Shown piece by piece: positions 22,200 through 34,284 of a stretch of 64,000 nt of DNA (positions are counted from its first letter, which is position 1; each line of letters begins with the position of its first letter). Under the pieces are notes generated by a model. The model saw only the letters and a program-made list of their open reading frames with translations, made no database searches and was not told where the DNA came from. Made by a program: the position numbers and the translations under genes. The stretch is from Telopea speciosissima (lineage: Eukaryota; Streptophyta; Magnoliopsida; Proteales; Proteaceae). The stretch lies in NCBI RefSeq assembly GCF_018873765.1, contig NC_057918.1, positions 66,444,871-66,508,870 of the forward strand. The letters run 5' to 3'.

Positions 22200-22893
22200 T
22201 GTTGGAAAAAACTCTGTTTGAAGAAGGAAACTTCAAACTGCTTTGAATGCGATCTCGCTATCTTAAAGGAGATATTTGCCCCACACGACAAATTCACCTT
22301 CAGGAATCAACAAAGCAATAAATATAAAACACAGAACTCCACTTAGAGATACTGAATTGCAAGAGGGAGAGATAATTCGTTTGAACACATGACTCCCATC
22401 TTATAGAAGTGGAGCACCTCTTCTGAATAGACATATCTATTCATTCTATATCCATTAGATCAATTGTCATATGATCTAACAGTCCAGATTAAACCAGAGA
22501 TGAACCTATTTCACAACAGTCATATCCTATCAGACGTGACCTTAGGATCTTCTAATCCGATGGATCTGATCATTTAAAAAAAACAACGTACCAGATCAGA
22601 TCGCTTGCATCGCGATGCAAGAGTGCAAAGTGCTAAGTGCGTGCGTACGCCACTAACGCCTCTACAGCCCACTGCCCACGCCGAGCATGTGCGTGCGCGT
22701 GTGCAGACGGCACGCCGTCCTCGCATATACACTGTAGAATGTCTCCCTTTTCCGATTTAATTCAAGAGATAAAGAAGGTAATATAATAAATACCATTTAT
22801 AACTTTTGTAGTTTTCCGATGTGGGACTAAAGCATTTTTCCCAAAATAACAAATTATTTATTTAATCTCTCATTTATTACAATCTATCTAACA
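22200..22893 (-). repeat. 3' LTR of Copia-2
   Basis: On the plus strand it starts tgttggaaaa and ends tatctaaca. It aligns end to end with 27427-28119. The conserved LTR block reads ccgatgtgggactaaa at 22816-22831 on the plus strand. Confidence 0.92.
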
Positions 22894-22916
22894 ATCCCCC
22901 ACTAGATTGTAATAAA
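22873..22916 (-). promoter_or_regulatory. Copia-2 polypurine tract in a hairpin loop
   Basis: tttattacaatcta (22873-22886) and tagattgtaataaa (22903-22916) are exact inverted repeats of 14 bases. The 16-base loop, read on the element strand, is gtgggggat followed by ttgttaga-type bases that include the first bases of the LTR (tgttaga). Polypurine tract and LTR tip are therefore both in the loop, as in Copia-1 but with different arms. Confidence 0.6.
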
Positions 22917-23424
22917 CATCTTAATATCTCTAACTACATAGTTATGTATACGAAAAGGTTGGCTTGGCATTAAACCTTTAATTAGTGTAAGTATTTCAGA
23001 GTCGTAACGTAGAATGTGGTTGACTTAGCATTAAACCAATTCTTACAAGTATTAAAATCGAAAATACCACACACACAACTATGATTGATTCTATGTCAAA
23101 ACCTATAACATAGTAGCACTCTTACGGCCCTGTGCTCTATCCTGAATTCATGAACACTTGCAAGAATAAACCCTAAATTCTTGTTTAGAAACGGCACCAT
23201 ATCAGTATTCATATAGGTAGGTTTTTCTTTAGTATCTCTGTTATTGTAGATACTCTTACTTTACAAAAACCTTATTAAAACTTCATAGAAGTTACCCTCA
23301 ACTCATAACAGTTAACATTGACACCTTTTGGGCTATTAATTTCAATGTTTTTACAATCACTTAACAGTAGCTAGTTATTACCCATTAAACCTTATTCATA
23401 AGGTTGGGTTCCCACTATTGGTGA
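22894..23424 (-). other. 3' untranslated internal region of Copia-2
   Basis: Noncoding stretch between the end of pol and the 3' LTR. It contains no frame of note. Its LTR-proximal end is the polypurine tract agtgggggat (element strand). Confidence 0.75.
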
Positions 23425-26400
23425 CTATAAGGGTTTCAGCCCCATTCCTTTGGATGTACTTTCTACAAGCTCCCTAGGTAGGCTTTTCGTAAAAGGATCC
23501 GCTAAATTATTGTTAGACTTTACATACAGAATGGTAACTATACCATCTCGGATCAATTGTCTAACATATTCATGTCTTAAGCTTATATGTCTAGACTTTC
23601 CATTGTAGATCTTACTATAAGTATTAGACATAGTGGCTTCATTATCACAGTACAGGAAAATAGCTGGCATCGGTTGTGGCCACAACTCTATATCCAGTAA
23701 CATATTTCTAAGCCATTCTGCTTCTTTTCCTGCTGCTCCCAAAGCTATAAATTCAGACTCCATGGTTGAATGTGAGATACAAGTTTGCTTCTTTGAAGCC
23801 CAAGATATGGCTCCACCAGCTAGTGTGAAAATCCATCCAGATGTGGACTTATTATCACCTCTACTGGTGATCCAACTAGCATCCGAGTATCCCTCTAACA
23901 CTGCTGGAAAATTTCTATAAAATAAACCAAAGTTCATAGTCTTCTTAAGATATCCAAAAACTCGACCAATGGCTTTCCAGTGATCCACACTAGGATTACT
24001 AGTGTATCTCGAAAGTTTACAAACAGCAAAAGCTATATCAGGTCTTGTACAATGCATTGCGTACATTAGGCTTCCAATTGCACTAGCATACTCAAGTTGT
24101 GCCACAGCCCTACCTGAATGCTCGCTTGTTTTAGAACTAGAATCATAAGGAGAGCTTGCTTCTTTTATGTCAAGAAATTTAAATTTCTCTATCATTTTCT
24201 GAACATAATGTGACTGACATAAAGCAAACCCTTCACTATGTTTCTTTACTTTAATTCCTAAAATAGTATCCACTTCATTTAAATCTTTCATTTCAAATTT
24301 TGAAGTAAGATACTTCTTAGTTTCAAGTACACCAACTAAGTTAGTTTTAAAAATAAGCATATCATCGATATAGAGGCATATAATTACACCATATGTGTTT
24401 GTAAATTTAGAATATATGCATTTGTCTGCACTGTTATGCTTAAAACCATTTGACAAAATTACTTGATCAAATTTTTCATGCCATTGTTTTGGCGCTTGTT
24501 TTAAGCCATACAATGACTTAACTAATTTACAGACTTTCTTATTATTTCCAGGTAGAACAAAACCCTCAGGTTGTTTCATATAGACCTCTTCATCTAAATC
24601 ACCATTTAAAAACGCTGTTTTAACATCCATCTGATGAACACATAGGTCATATAATGAAGCTAAGGCAAATAATACTCTAATGGATGTTATTCTAGCAACA
24701 GGTGCATATGTATCAAAATAGTCAATGCCTTCCTTTTGTTTAAAACCTTTGGCAACTAACCTTGCCTTAAATTTTTGGACAGATCCATCTGTATTCAATT
24801 TCTTTCGAAATACCCACTTACAACCTATGGGTTTAGATCCTTGAGGTAAATCAACTAGCACCCATGTGCCATTAGACATTATGGAATCCATCTCATCATT
24901 TATAGCCTCTCTCCAGAAAGCTGAATCCCTGGAACACATAGCCTCACTATATGTTTTAGGATCATCTTCTAAATTGAATACTATTGGTATTTCATTTAGA
25001 ACAACTTTCCTATTCCCTTTCATAAGAAAAACAAGAGCTTGTGAGGAAATAAAATCCGGACCTAAGTCCTTTTCTTTTCTAACTCTTTGAATTCTTTTGG
25101 GTTCACTAATCACACTCGAATCTCTTTTCAAACTAAGAGATGGTTGAGTTTTCATGTTAGTGTGACCACTAGACTCCAAAATAGAAGATGATGTCTGAAT
25201 AGGTACCTCTTCAGATTTTGATTCATTAATGAATTTATTTTCTATAAATTCTACATCTCTTGATTCAACAATTATGTTAGAATCCAGATCCAAAAGTCTA
25301 TATGCTTTTGAATTTTCAGCATATCCCATGAACACACTTTTAAGTGCTCTAGGACCTAATTTTGTCCTTTTAGGATCTGGTGTTCTATAAAAGGCTAAGC
25401 ACCCCCACACTTTAAAATATCCAATGTTAGGCTTCCTTCCTTTCCATAACTCATATGGACTTGATTGTATTTTCTTAGAAGGAATCCTATTACTTATATG
25501 ACATGCAGTTAATAATGCCTCACCCCACAAGTTATTCGGTAAACTAGCACCTGATAACATAGCATTTACCATATTAACAAGTGTCCTATTTTTTCTTTCA
25601 GCTATGCCATTTTGCTGAGGTGTATAGGGTGCAGACCTTTGGTGTATTATCCCATGTTCTTCACAAAATGCAGAAAAATCATTGGGAAAATATTCTCCAC
25701 CTCTATCACTTCTAAGGATTTTAATCCTTTTATCCTTTTGGTTTTCTACTTCTGCTTTATACCTTTTAAATATATCAAAGGCTTCATCTTTAGTTCTCAA
25801 TAAAAATACGTGTGAAAATCTTGTACAATCATCTATAAAGGTTATAAAGTATCTTTTCGCTCCTCTAGTTAAGAGGCCATTAATTTCACAAATATCAGAA
25901 TGTATTAATTCCAAAATTTGTGAATTTCTCTCAACATTTGGAAAAGGCTTTTTAACCATTTTTGATTGAACACAGACTTCACATTTATTTTTATTTTCAT
26001 GCTTATAAGAAATTAAACCTTGTTTTGACATATTTTTCATGTATCTAAGATTCAAGTGTCCTAAACAAGCATGCCATAAATCAGATGAATAATCAATCAA
26101 GTAAGCAGAACTAGAAACCATCTTATTAATACTGAACTTGAACATCCCATCAACAGAATAACCCTTTCCCACAAAGACACCCCCTTTGGACAATATCATG
26201 TTATCAGACTCAAGAACGGTTTTAAAACCATTCTTACAAAGCATACTAGCAGAGACCAAATTCTTACGAATTTCTGGAACATACAACACATTCATTAACT
26301 TCAATTTCTTCCCAGAAGTAAATTGCAGTTCAACACTTCCTTTTCCCAGGACCTTAGCAGAATTGTGATTCCCCATTAGAACATCTCGTCCTGCAATATC

Positions 26401-27402
26401 TTCAAAGGTCTTGAACTGTATCTTGTCATTGCACACATGAACCGTTGCTCCTGAATCAAGCCACCAATCTTGAGATTTCACCACACTAGCCATATGCAAT
26501 TCAGTAATCATACCAATTTCCATCATTGCAACTAGATCTTGTGGTGCGATTCAACAACATTTGCTTTGTCCGGACACTCTGTTCTTCCGATACTTGCAAT
26601 CACGAATGTAATGACCCTTTTTTCACAATGAAAACATGCTCTGTCTTTCTTATCTTTGCTGCTATTCTTGAAAACTCCCTTCTTGTTGATCTTTAGTTTC
26701 TTATGAAACTTCTTAACTCCACTTTGTTCAACAGTGTTCACTTTCGAACCAATGACCAAGCCATCACGAATTCTATTCTCTTCCTCAATTCGTAGATGCT
26801 TTTCGAGTTGTCCAACAGACAAATCTTCTGTCATATGAAGAATGAAGAAGTTTCTTTCTGTAATCATTCCAACTGGGGGGAAGTTTAGATATAATCGCCC
26901 CCACTTGGAGTAAATCAGAAACTGTGACTTCAAGATCACGGAGTTTTCCCACTATAACTTGAAGATCATGAAATTGATCCATGATACTGACACCATCACT
27001 CATACTGAATTCAAAATATTTCATGGTGAGAAATTTGCTCATACCTATTTTCTCAGTTCTGTATTTCTCTTCAATCTGTTTCCAAATTTCATATGGTGAC
27101 TTGATTGGCTTGTAGTAATTATAGAGACGATCTGAGAGACTATTCAGAATATATCCTCGGCAGATTAACTCATCTTCTTCACGCTTACTTCTTTCTTTCT
27201 TCACAGCATCAGTGTCTTTATCAGACGGTTCTAGCAATGGTTGCAACACAGAACTTAGCAAATAAAAGATCTTCAGACGAGTCAACAGAAACACCATCTT
27301 ATCTTGCCAACGGGTGTAGTTGGTGCCATCAAAACGTTCAAGTTTGACGAAGTCTGGGGACGTCATCATCTTCAAAGCAGCGTTGTCTAATCCTCCTTCC
27401 AT
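23425..27402 (-). pseudogene. Copia-2 gag-pol region
   Basis: Read downward from 27402, gag begins MEGGLDNAALKMMTSPDFVK, with its zinc-knuckle region near 26640. The protease motif [11 protein letters not shown] is near 26460. The integrase zinc segment (HACLGHLN to CEVCVQSK) is near 26070-25975 and the motif [14 protein letters not shown] near 25600. Reverse transcriptase has YIDDMLIF near 24365 in place of YVDD, and RNase H reads [10 protein letters not shown] near 23880. Pol from protease to RNase H is one long open region of 1033 codons; gag is interrupted. Confidence 0.9.
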
Positions 27403-27409
27403 GGTAACA

Positions 27410-27504
27410 AAATATCTCCTTTAAATTGTTGGAAAAAACTCTGTTTGAAGAAGGAAACTTCAAACTGCTTTGAACGCGATCTCGCTATCTTAAAGGAGAT
27501 ATTT
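27410..27504 (-). promoter_or_regulatory. Copia-2 priming stem: LTR segment paired to primer-site position
   Basis: Plus-strand aaatatctcctttaa at 27410-27424 is the exact reverse complement of ttaaaggagatattt at 27490-27504. The LTR boundary is 27427, so the first segment lies two bases (at) inside the element, exactly as in Copia-1, and the LTR segment lies 63 bases from the LTR end (67 in Copia-1). No TGG-type tRNA site is present. The bases differ from Copia-1 but pairing is kept, including a flanking G-T wobble. Confidence 0.7.
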
Positions 27505-28119
27505 GCCCCACACGACAAATTCACCTTCAGGAATCAACAAAGCAATAAATATAAAACACAGAACTCCACTTAGAGATACTGAATTGCAAGAGGGAGAGAT
27601 AATTCGTTTGAACACATGACTCCCATCTTATAGAAGTGGAGCACCTCTTCTGAATAGACATATCTATTCATTCTGTATCCATTAGATCAATTGTCATATG
27701 ATCTAACAGTCCAGATTAAACCAGAGATGAACCTGTTCACAACAGTCATATCCTATCAGACGTGACCTTAGGATCTTCTAATCCGATGGATCTGATCATT
27801 TAAAAAAAACAACGTACCAGATCAGATCGCTTGCATCGCAATGCAAGCGTGCAAAGTGCTAAGTACGTGCGTACGCCACTAACGCCTCTACAGCCCACTG
27901 CCCACGCCGCGCATGTGCGTGCGTGTGTGCGGACGGCACGCTGTCCTCGCATATACACTGTAGAATGTCTCCCTTTTCCAATTTAATTCAAGAGATAAAG
28001 AAGGTAATATAATAAATACCATTTATAACTTTTGTAGTTTTCCGATGTGGGACTAAAGCATTTTTCCCAAAATAACAAATTATTTATTTAATCTCTCATT
28101 TATTACAATCTATCTAACA
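27427..28119 (-). repeat. 5' LTR of Copia-2
   Basis: TG...CA ends, 693 bases. The conserved block is at 28042-28057 (ccgatgtgggactaaa on the plus strand). It is followed by the target duplication taaaa at 28120-28124. Confidence 0.92.
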
Positions 28120-28759
28120 TAAAAGGTTGAAGAAGTTGAAATGGTCTCCGATTGGTAATCTTAGATGGTATAACCATAAACAATGGTAAGCTCCATAATC
28201 GGGATTTGGAAAATTTTGAAATTTCAGATGTTCTTATCTCTGAGAGGGTTGTAAGAAAGGTTTTGTAATATTTCCAGAGAATAGTAAAATTCGTTTGTTG
28301 CTTGGCCGTGGATGTAGCTTCCATCTTGGGGATGAACCACATAAAATCTCTGTGTTGTGCGTTTTGTGATTTCTCTATTTTTCATTTTCTTCTGCAAATC
28401 ACCATTTTGGGTGTTGTTTTCTTAACACTTTGACAATTAAAATCCGTTGAATACAAAAAATTATCCTGATTGTGCAAATGGCGAAAGTATTTAATTTTTA
28501 TAGATTAGCAATGCAATGCTAGAGAGTATTTCTACACAAGCTCCTCCTGCCACTCTCCATTTTCTTCTCTTCTCCATCTCCAATTCTCCAATCATGTTTT
28601 GATTCCACCATGGAGCTATTCACAATGTCTGCCTCTAATTCTATCGTTGTCTTTGGTCTCTGCAATTTAGATCATTGTCATTCTCCTCTAATTAAGTGGT
28701 TCAAATAAGCCTCGTTTACTAGGTACTCAAGACAGTTAGTTCCATTTTGTGAACTTAAA
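28120..28759. other. Unassigned DNA right of Copia-2
   Basis: Continuation of the sequence interrupted at 22199. A 79-codon minus-strand frame (28103-28342) has no family resemblance I recognise. No gene is supported. Confidence 0.4.
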
Positions 28760-29023
28760 AAAGAGAACTGAGAAAGAGGAGAAAGGAGGATATGAAGGAT
28801 TCACCTCGGAAGACATTGAAGCATAATTGAAAGCGTCAAATGCTGGGAAATCACACGACGATAAAGTTGTCAACAATGTTGGTACAGAGAATAGCGATAA
28901 ATTAAGAAGATAAATACAGAGAAGATATCGATGAGCATAGGAGGGAAGTGGACGAATTCATTGACAAGGTAAACAGAGAATGGAAGGCAAAGAAGTTGAC
29001 TACAAGTCCCATATGGTGATTTT
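28760..29023 (+). pseudogene. Coding-like scrap of unknown family
   Basis: Plus-strand reading gives GGYEGFTSEDIEA near 28785-28823, interrupted by a taa stop and a frame change, then EDKYREDIDEHRREVDEF and IDKVNREWKAKK near 28905-28998, ending at a tga near 29020. Charge pattern and length look like the end of a small acidic/basic plant protein, but I do not recognise the family. It could be chance. Confidence 0.25.
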
Positions 29024-29089
29024 CACGGGTTTCATCATCAGTTGCAAGCAAATTCCAACCTTCATAAGTTAAAAAAAAAAAAACCAAGA

Positions 29090-30120
29090 AGTATCCAATA
29101 ATTCATAATCTGGTCTCTTACTTCCTTTTTTTTATCCAATATCAGCTTATCAGCTGGCTCTTTAATAATAGATGGAACGAATGAAGAGATATGTTTGGAT
29201 CATGCATACGTCCAGGTTGCCTGAGTAGGGGTAAGGCGGTCATTGCATGCCTCACTATGTCTGGGCTGCATGGTCCTGCCTGGCAGCTCGGCAGTAGAGG
29301 ATCTGGATTGAGGGTTTCTTGACATCGATCTTAATTAATTTCTCTCCTAGTTAGTTGATAGCTCTACTTAGGGATGCAATAGGGTCGGGTTGGGTCGGGC
29401 TTTTTAAAACCCCAGCCAAACCCTGAGATCCCATATCTAGGGAAAAGCCCTGCCCGACCCTAACTCTACGACAAAAAATCCAATCCTGACCCGCCCTTAG
29501 GGTCAAGCCGGGCTGACCCTGATTGGCCTTGACCATGGGAGGGGGTAGGGAGATGTAGGGGTTGGGCTGGGCTGGGCTAGGCTAGGGAGAAGAAGAAGAC
29601 GAAGAACGAAAGAAGATTCTTGGAATTACCTATTCCCCCACCCCCCCCCAAACAAAAGAAAAAAAAAAAAAAAAGAAGAAGAAGAAGAAGACATGGTTGG
29701 GCTGGGCTCATCCCAAGGCCTCAACCCTGGTCGGGCCTGGCCTTGACTCAGGGTCAGAAATTCTCAGCCCTAGCCCACCATTAGGGTCAGGGTATCTAAG
29801 CCCAAGACCTATTTGGGTTCAGGGTGAGCCAGGAAGGGCTCGAGTGTCAAGGTCAAACGTGCACCCCTAGCTTAGTTGTAAATTACTTCAGCGAGATTTC
29901 AATTTCGAAAACTTATTCTTTTATCTGCCTGATGTATAATCCTATGAATTTCATCTTGCCTTATGATTTGTGATTTTATTGCATTAAAATGGAAAGTCTT
30001 TCTCCCCCGCCCCCTAAAAAAGTTGAGAATGGAAGGCTGTTAATGAACCCTAAACTCATGTCATCATGCACTCAAGCCATGCCTAAAGTATATTTAAGTA
30101 TGAACTGCCCAATCGCTGTG
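29090..30120. other. Copy of the NLR 3' flank, interrupted by a small element
   Basis: Segments tagatggaacgaatg and gatatgtttggatcatgc (29170-29205), tagttgatagctctactta (29350-29370) and the block ending attgcattaaaatggaaag (near 29978-29996) match the flanks at 21540-21860, 35570-35850 and 36420-36870. This marks a further duplicated NLR unit whose coding part is no longer here. Confidence 0.55.
29369..29872. mobile_element. Small non-coding element with gggtcgggttggg motifs
   Basis: The insert of about 500 bases starts tagggatgcaatagggtcgg and ends gtgcacccctag, so the ends are inverted (aggg-tgca). Paralogous flanks at about 21655, 35696 and 36546 lack it (agctctactt runs on directly to taaatt), so it inserted after the flank was duplicated. 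The interior is rich in gggtcggg/cccgaccc words with a GAA and poly-A tract (29640-29690). Ends suggest a hAT-like MITE, but I could not settle a clean target duplication. Confidence 0.5.
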
Positions 30121-30394
30121 AAGAATCTGACTTTTTGCATATTTATATAGGAGACTATTTTTTTTGGGTAAAGTTATATAGGAGACTACTGAGAGCTTAA
30201 ATTGGATCCATTATCATGGCCCCCCACCACCATGTTCCTTTTTTGGACTTTTTAATTAGGGTAATTTACAAAACACCCCCTGAAAATGGAATGAATCTCA
30301 AGTCATCCCTTCTTATTTGAAAATACTCAGAACACCCCTTGCATTAGAGCCCTACATTACAGATTAGTCCATACCGTTAGTTTTATACTATTAA
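30121..30394. other. Intergenic, no gene recognised
   Basis: AT-rich sequence. The part gggtaatttacaaaacaccc (from about 30259) looks like dispersed plant repeat DNA, but no boundaries could be set. Confidence 0.35.
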
Positions 30395-30651
30395 TTAGCG
30401 ACATAAATGAATAGTCAAAATCCGTTTTCGTATCCGTTTAGCACTAGCTGAATCCGTCCGAATGCTATACGGATACGGATACGGATAGACTATAGCTATC
30501 CAAAAAGCTACATTTACATGTAAACGGATAAAATATTCGATCCGTATCCATGTCCGTATCCGTTTAGCACTATCTGAATCCGTCCGAAAGCTAATCCGAT
30601 GTGGATGCGGATATAGCACTATCCAATCTGAATCCGATCCGTTTACATCCC
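30395..30651. mobile_element. Second MULE-like MITE of the cggat family
   Basis: The 257-base element is flanked by tactattaa at 30386-30394 and 30652-30660, a 9-base target duplication. It ends gtttacatccc, matching the gggatgtaaa end of the copy at 16601-17022; the left end agcgacataaatg is a decayed version. The interior is repeated tccgtatccg words. Non-coding. Confidence 0.7.
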
Positions 30652-33600
30652 TACTATTAACTGATGAAGTCAGCCAGTTAAATTTATTTAAAACCCTATT
30701 CTTTTCGATTGATGAAACAAAATCATAGGGGCTGTCCTGGGTCCCAGAGAATATTCGGGGTAAAAAAATAAAAATAAAAAATTATTTAAAACCCTAAACT
30801 ACCCTTGACCAGTGTATAGTTATTATTTTACCCTTGGATCTAAAAAACCCAACATGTACTCTTTTTTTTAAAATTAAAACAAGTACTCCTTCCCCAAATT
30901 GCTAAACTGAATGACGAACAAAAAGGACCGGCAAACCTTCTCTCTTATAGACGATAAAGAAATATTTGGAAGGGATGCTGAGCAATCAGAACTAGTGAAT
31001 ATGCTTGTCAACTGTACTAGCAATGATCAAATCATTTCGGTCTTCCCCATTGTAGGAATGGGGGGACTTGGGAAGACCACTCTTGCCCAATTGGTCTTCA
31101 ATGATCCATTGACAAAGGACCATTTTGATTTAAGAATGTGGGTATGTGTGTCGGAACAATTTGAAGTTGAGAGACTTCTGAAAGAAATCATAGAATCAGC
31201 TGCTAGTGGAGCTAAATGTGATGCATCAAACTTAGATGTAATAACACGTAACCTCCAAGAGAAGTTGATGGGTCAACGGTTTTTGCTTGTACGGGATAAT
31301 GTTTGGAGCAAAGATGGCCAGTGAAAAATGGGATAACTTGATAAAGCCCTTAAAATCTGGTGGTGTAGGTAGCAAAATTATTGTGACTACATGCAACAAT
31401 GAAGTTGCAATGATGATGACCCCAAATTATATTCATCTCTTGAGATTATTATCAAAAAAGGATTGTTGGTCTTTGTTTAGTCGAAGAGCATTTAGCAATG
31501 GAGGGCCACAATAAACCCAGAGGTTGGTGGAAATTGGAAGGAGAATTGTTAAAAAATGTGGAGTGCCTTTAGCAATGAAGGTCTTAGGAAACCTAATGCA
31601 CTCCAAAATAGAGGAACGTGAGTGGTCGTCCAGGGAGCAAGCAAATGAAATTTGGAATTCACTACAAGATGGTAGTAGAGGAATAATGCCAATATTAAAA
31701 TTGAGTTATGATCATCTGCCATCACAATTGAAACATTGTTTTGCATATTGTTCAATATTCCCCAAGGATTATAAATTTGACACAAAAATGTTGATACAAT
31801 TATGGATGGCAGAGGGATTCCTTCAACCTCCCAAAGGAAGCAAACAATTAATGGAGGATGTAGGCAGTGAATATTTCAATATCTTGTTATGCAATTCTTT
31901 CTTTCAAGATGTGGAGAAGGACAAATACGGAGATATAGAGATATGCAAGATGCATGATCTTGTACAAATTGTTGGAGAGCTTGAATATTTCACCATGGAG
32001 GAGGCCAATACTGTGGAAGATGACATTTATAATGAAGTTTGTGGTTTGTCATTTTTTCGAGGTAATGAGGGAAGATTTCAAACTCGACAAGCCTTGGAGA
32101 AGGCAAAGAAGTTGCGGACATTAATAGCTTGTCGGCCATCAAGGTGGTTGGTCTCAAATATTGATATGTTGATGAAAAACTTCCAAAGCTTGCGTGTGTT
32201 GGATGTATCACACTGCAGCATAAAGGAGGTGCCACCATCAATAAGAAAATTGAAACATTTAAGGTACCTTGACCTATCTTGGAATTTCTCAATTGAAGTG
32301 TTGCCTGAGTCTATTACCAGCCTCTACAATTTACAAACATTAAAACTCAAGCATTGCTATCGTCGCCAAAAGCTTCCCAAGGAAATGAGAAAGATGGTTA
32401 GCCTGAGACACTTGGAATTTAAGCGCAGATGCACTAAGATGCCTGTTGAGATGGGGAGATTGACTAAATTGCAAACATTAACATATTTTATAGTAGGCAA
32501 AGATGAAGGATGCAGTCTTAAAGAGCTGAAATGCTTGAACCTCAAAGGGGAACTGACCATAAGTGGTCTGGAGAATGTAACAAGCTGCGGAATAGAAGAA
32601 GCTAGGGAGGTAGATTTGAAAGGGAATAAGCATGATTTTCGTGATTTAACATTAGAATGGCGGCATTTTAATACTGGCATGAATGATGATCATGATGATG
32701 TGTTAGAAGGCCTAAAACCTCATCCAAACTTGAAAAAGCTTTCCATCAATAACTTTGGCAGTGCAAAATATCCTACTTGGAATGCAAACGCTGGTTTGTT
32801 AGCATACAAATCTTTGATTGAGTTGGTACTCTTTGGATGCAATGGATTGGAATATGTCCCAGTCATGCTCGGGGAGCTACCCTTTCTTAGGGTTCTTTGG
32901 TTAAGAGGAATGAAAAAGGTCAAATGTATTGATCAGGAGTTCTATTATTGCAGCAACAACAACAACAATAACAACAATACTACTACTGGAGCATCTTCTT
33001 CTTCTTCAGGGACAATGGTAGCATTTCCATCTCTTAAAACACTAAGGCTAGATAATATGCCTAATTTGGTTGAATGGTTGGAAGTGTTGCCTTCCTTTCC
33101 ATCCCTTGAGCAGTTGGGGGTCTCATTATGCCCCAAGCTGGAAACCACGCCAAGTCAATTCCTCTCCCTCAAATGGTTAGAATTTGGTGCTGATACAAAT
33201 AAGATGGCACTAAAGTTGTTGTCAAGCAACCTTATCTCTCTCAACTATCTTACTATTTCATGGTGTCGAGTCCTCCAGTCTGTGCCAGAGGGGTTGCTAC
33301 AAAACAACGCAACTGTTCTACATGAATTGTGCTTTAGAGAACACCCCGAGCTTGAAACAATTTTTCCAAGTAAAGAAGAAGAAGTGGAAGAAGGACAAGT
33401 GGTGGGATCTTCTTCTCCCCACCACCACCTGCAGCAGCCACTACTACTAGTCTTTCCATCTCTTCAAAGCTTTGAAATAATTAATTGTCCTCTTATAAAG
33501 ACTTTTCCGGACTTACAAGGAATGACTTCTCTTCGAAGGTTGGAATTAACCGGATTTAAGGAATTGAAGTCAGTACCAGTAGAGGGGTTGAAGTGGCTCA

Positions 33601-33960
33601 CTATGCTTGAGACGTTAGAAATTGGTCGTGTAGATACTGAATTTTGTCACCCCCCGGCGATGATGACAACAGGACAGGGACAGACATCGATATCTCTCTG
33701 AAGAAGGACTTTTGTCCCTACATCTAAACCAAATCACCCTAACATCCCTAAAATGACTTATAAGACCCTTTTACCAAATGCTGAAGGAGGTACTGCTCAC
33801 CTTCCCCAACCACGGTGGTCCCGCTAAGACCAAGGGAGAAAATTTTCTGAAGAGTCAAAAGGGAGAAAAGAAACCCAAAAAGACCAAGCCCATGGGCCCA
33901 GACACACCCTGAACCCCAAAAATGGCCCATTTGGGCCCAAAAGGTGAAATGAGGGGGACC

Positions 33961-33988
33961 ACACTGTCCACGGCACCGTGGACAGTGT
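33961..33988. repeat. Perfect 13-base inverted repeat in the LTR-like insert
   Basis: acactgtccacgg and ccgtggacagtgt are separated by the two bases ca. It lies about 120 bases upstream of the TATA box and is followed by further partly inverted copies (cgacactgtggaggtcc). Confidence 0.85.
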
Positions 33989-34284
33989 CCCACGACACTG
34001 TGGAGGTCCCCCACGGCAATGGTGTATGGAGCCACGTGACCGTGGAGGTTTTTGACGTCAGCAGGATGACGTCAACCACGGCGCCATGGAGGACCTATCC
34101 AGACCTATAAATAGGAAAGTCCCCCTCCCCTCATTTCATGGATTCCAGGCCTAGGGAGACCCTCCCAGTCCGATTTTTACCCTCTTTCTAGCCTTTGTGA
34201 GTGGGTTTTGAGTAATATTCCGAGTTGTGGGTAAATCCATCGATTACCCGCCTGAGTGAAGAGTGCTTCCCTACTAGTCAAGAT

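Larger units (their letters stand above)
22200..28119 (-). mobile_element. Copia-2: near-complete Ty1/copia retrotransposon
   Basis: Minus-strand element with 5' LTR 27427-28119 (693 bp), 3' LTR 22200-22893 (694 bp) and the taaaa target duplication. By hand the LTRs differ at about 12 positions (roughly 98% identical), clearly younger than Copia-1, probably under a million years at rates used for other plants. The pol part is a long open region; the gag part has one or two breaks. Proteins, LTR size, the motif tttagtcccacatcgg and the priming layout place it in the same lineage as Copia-1. It sits downstream of NLR relic A. Confidence 0.95.
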
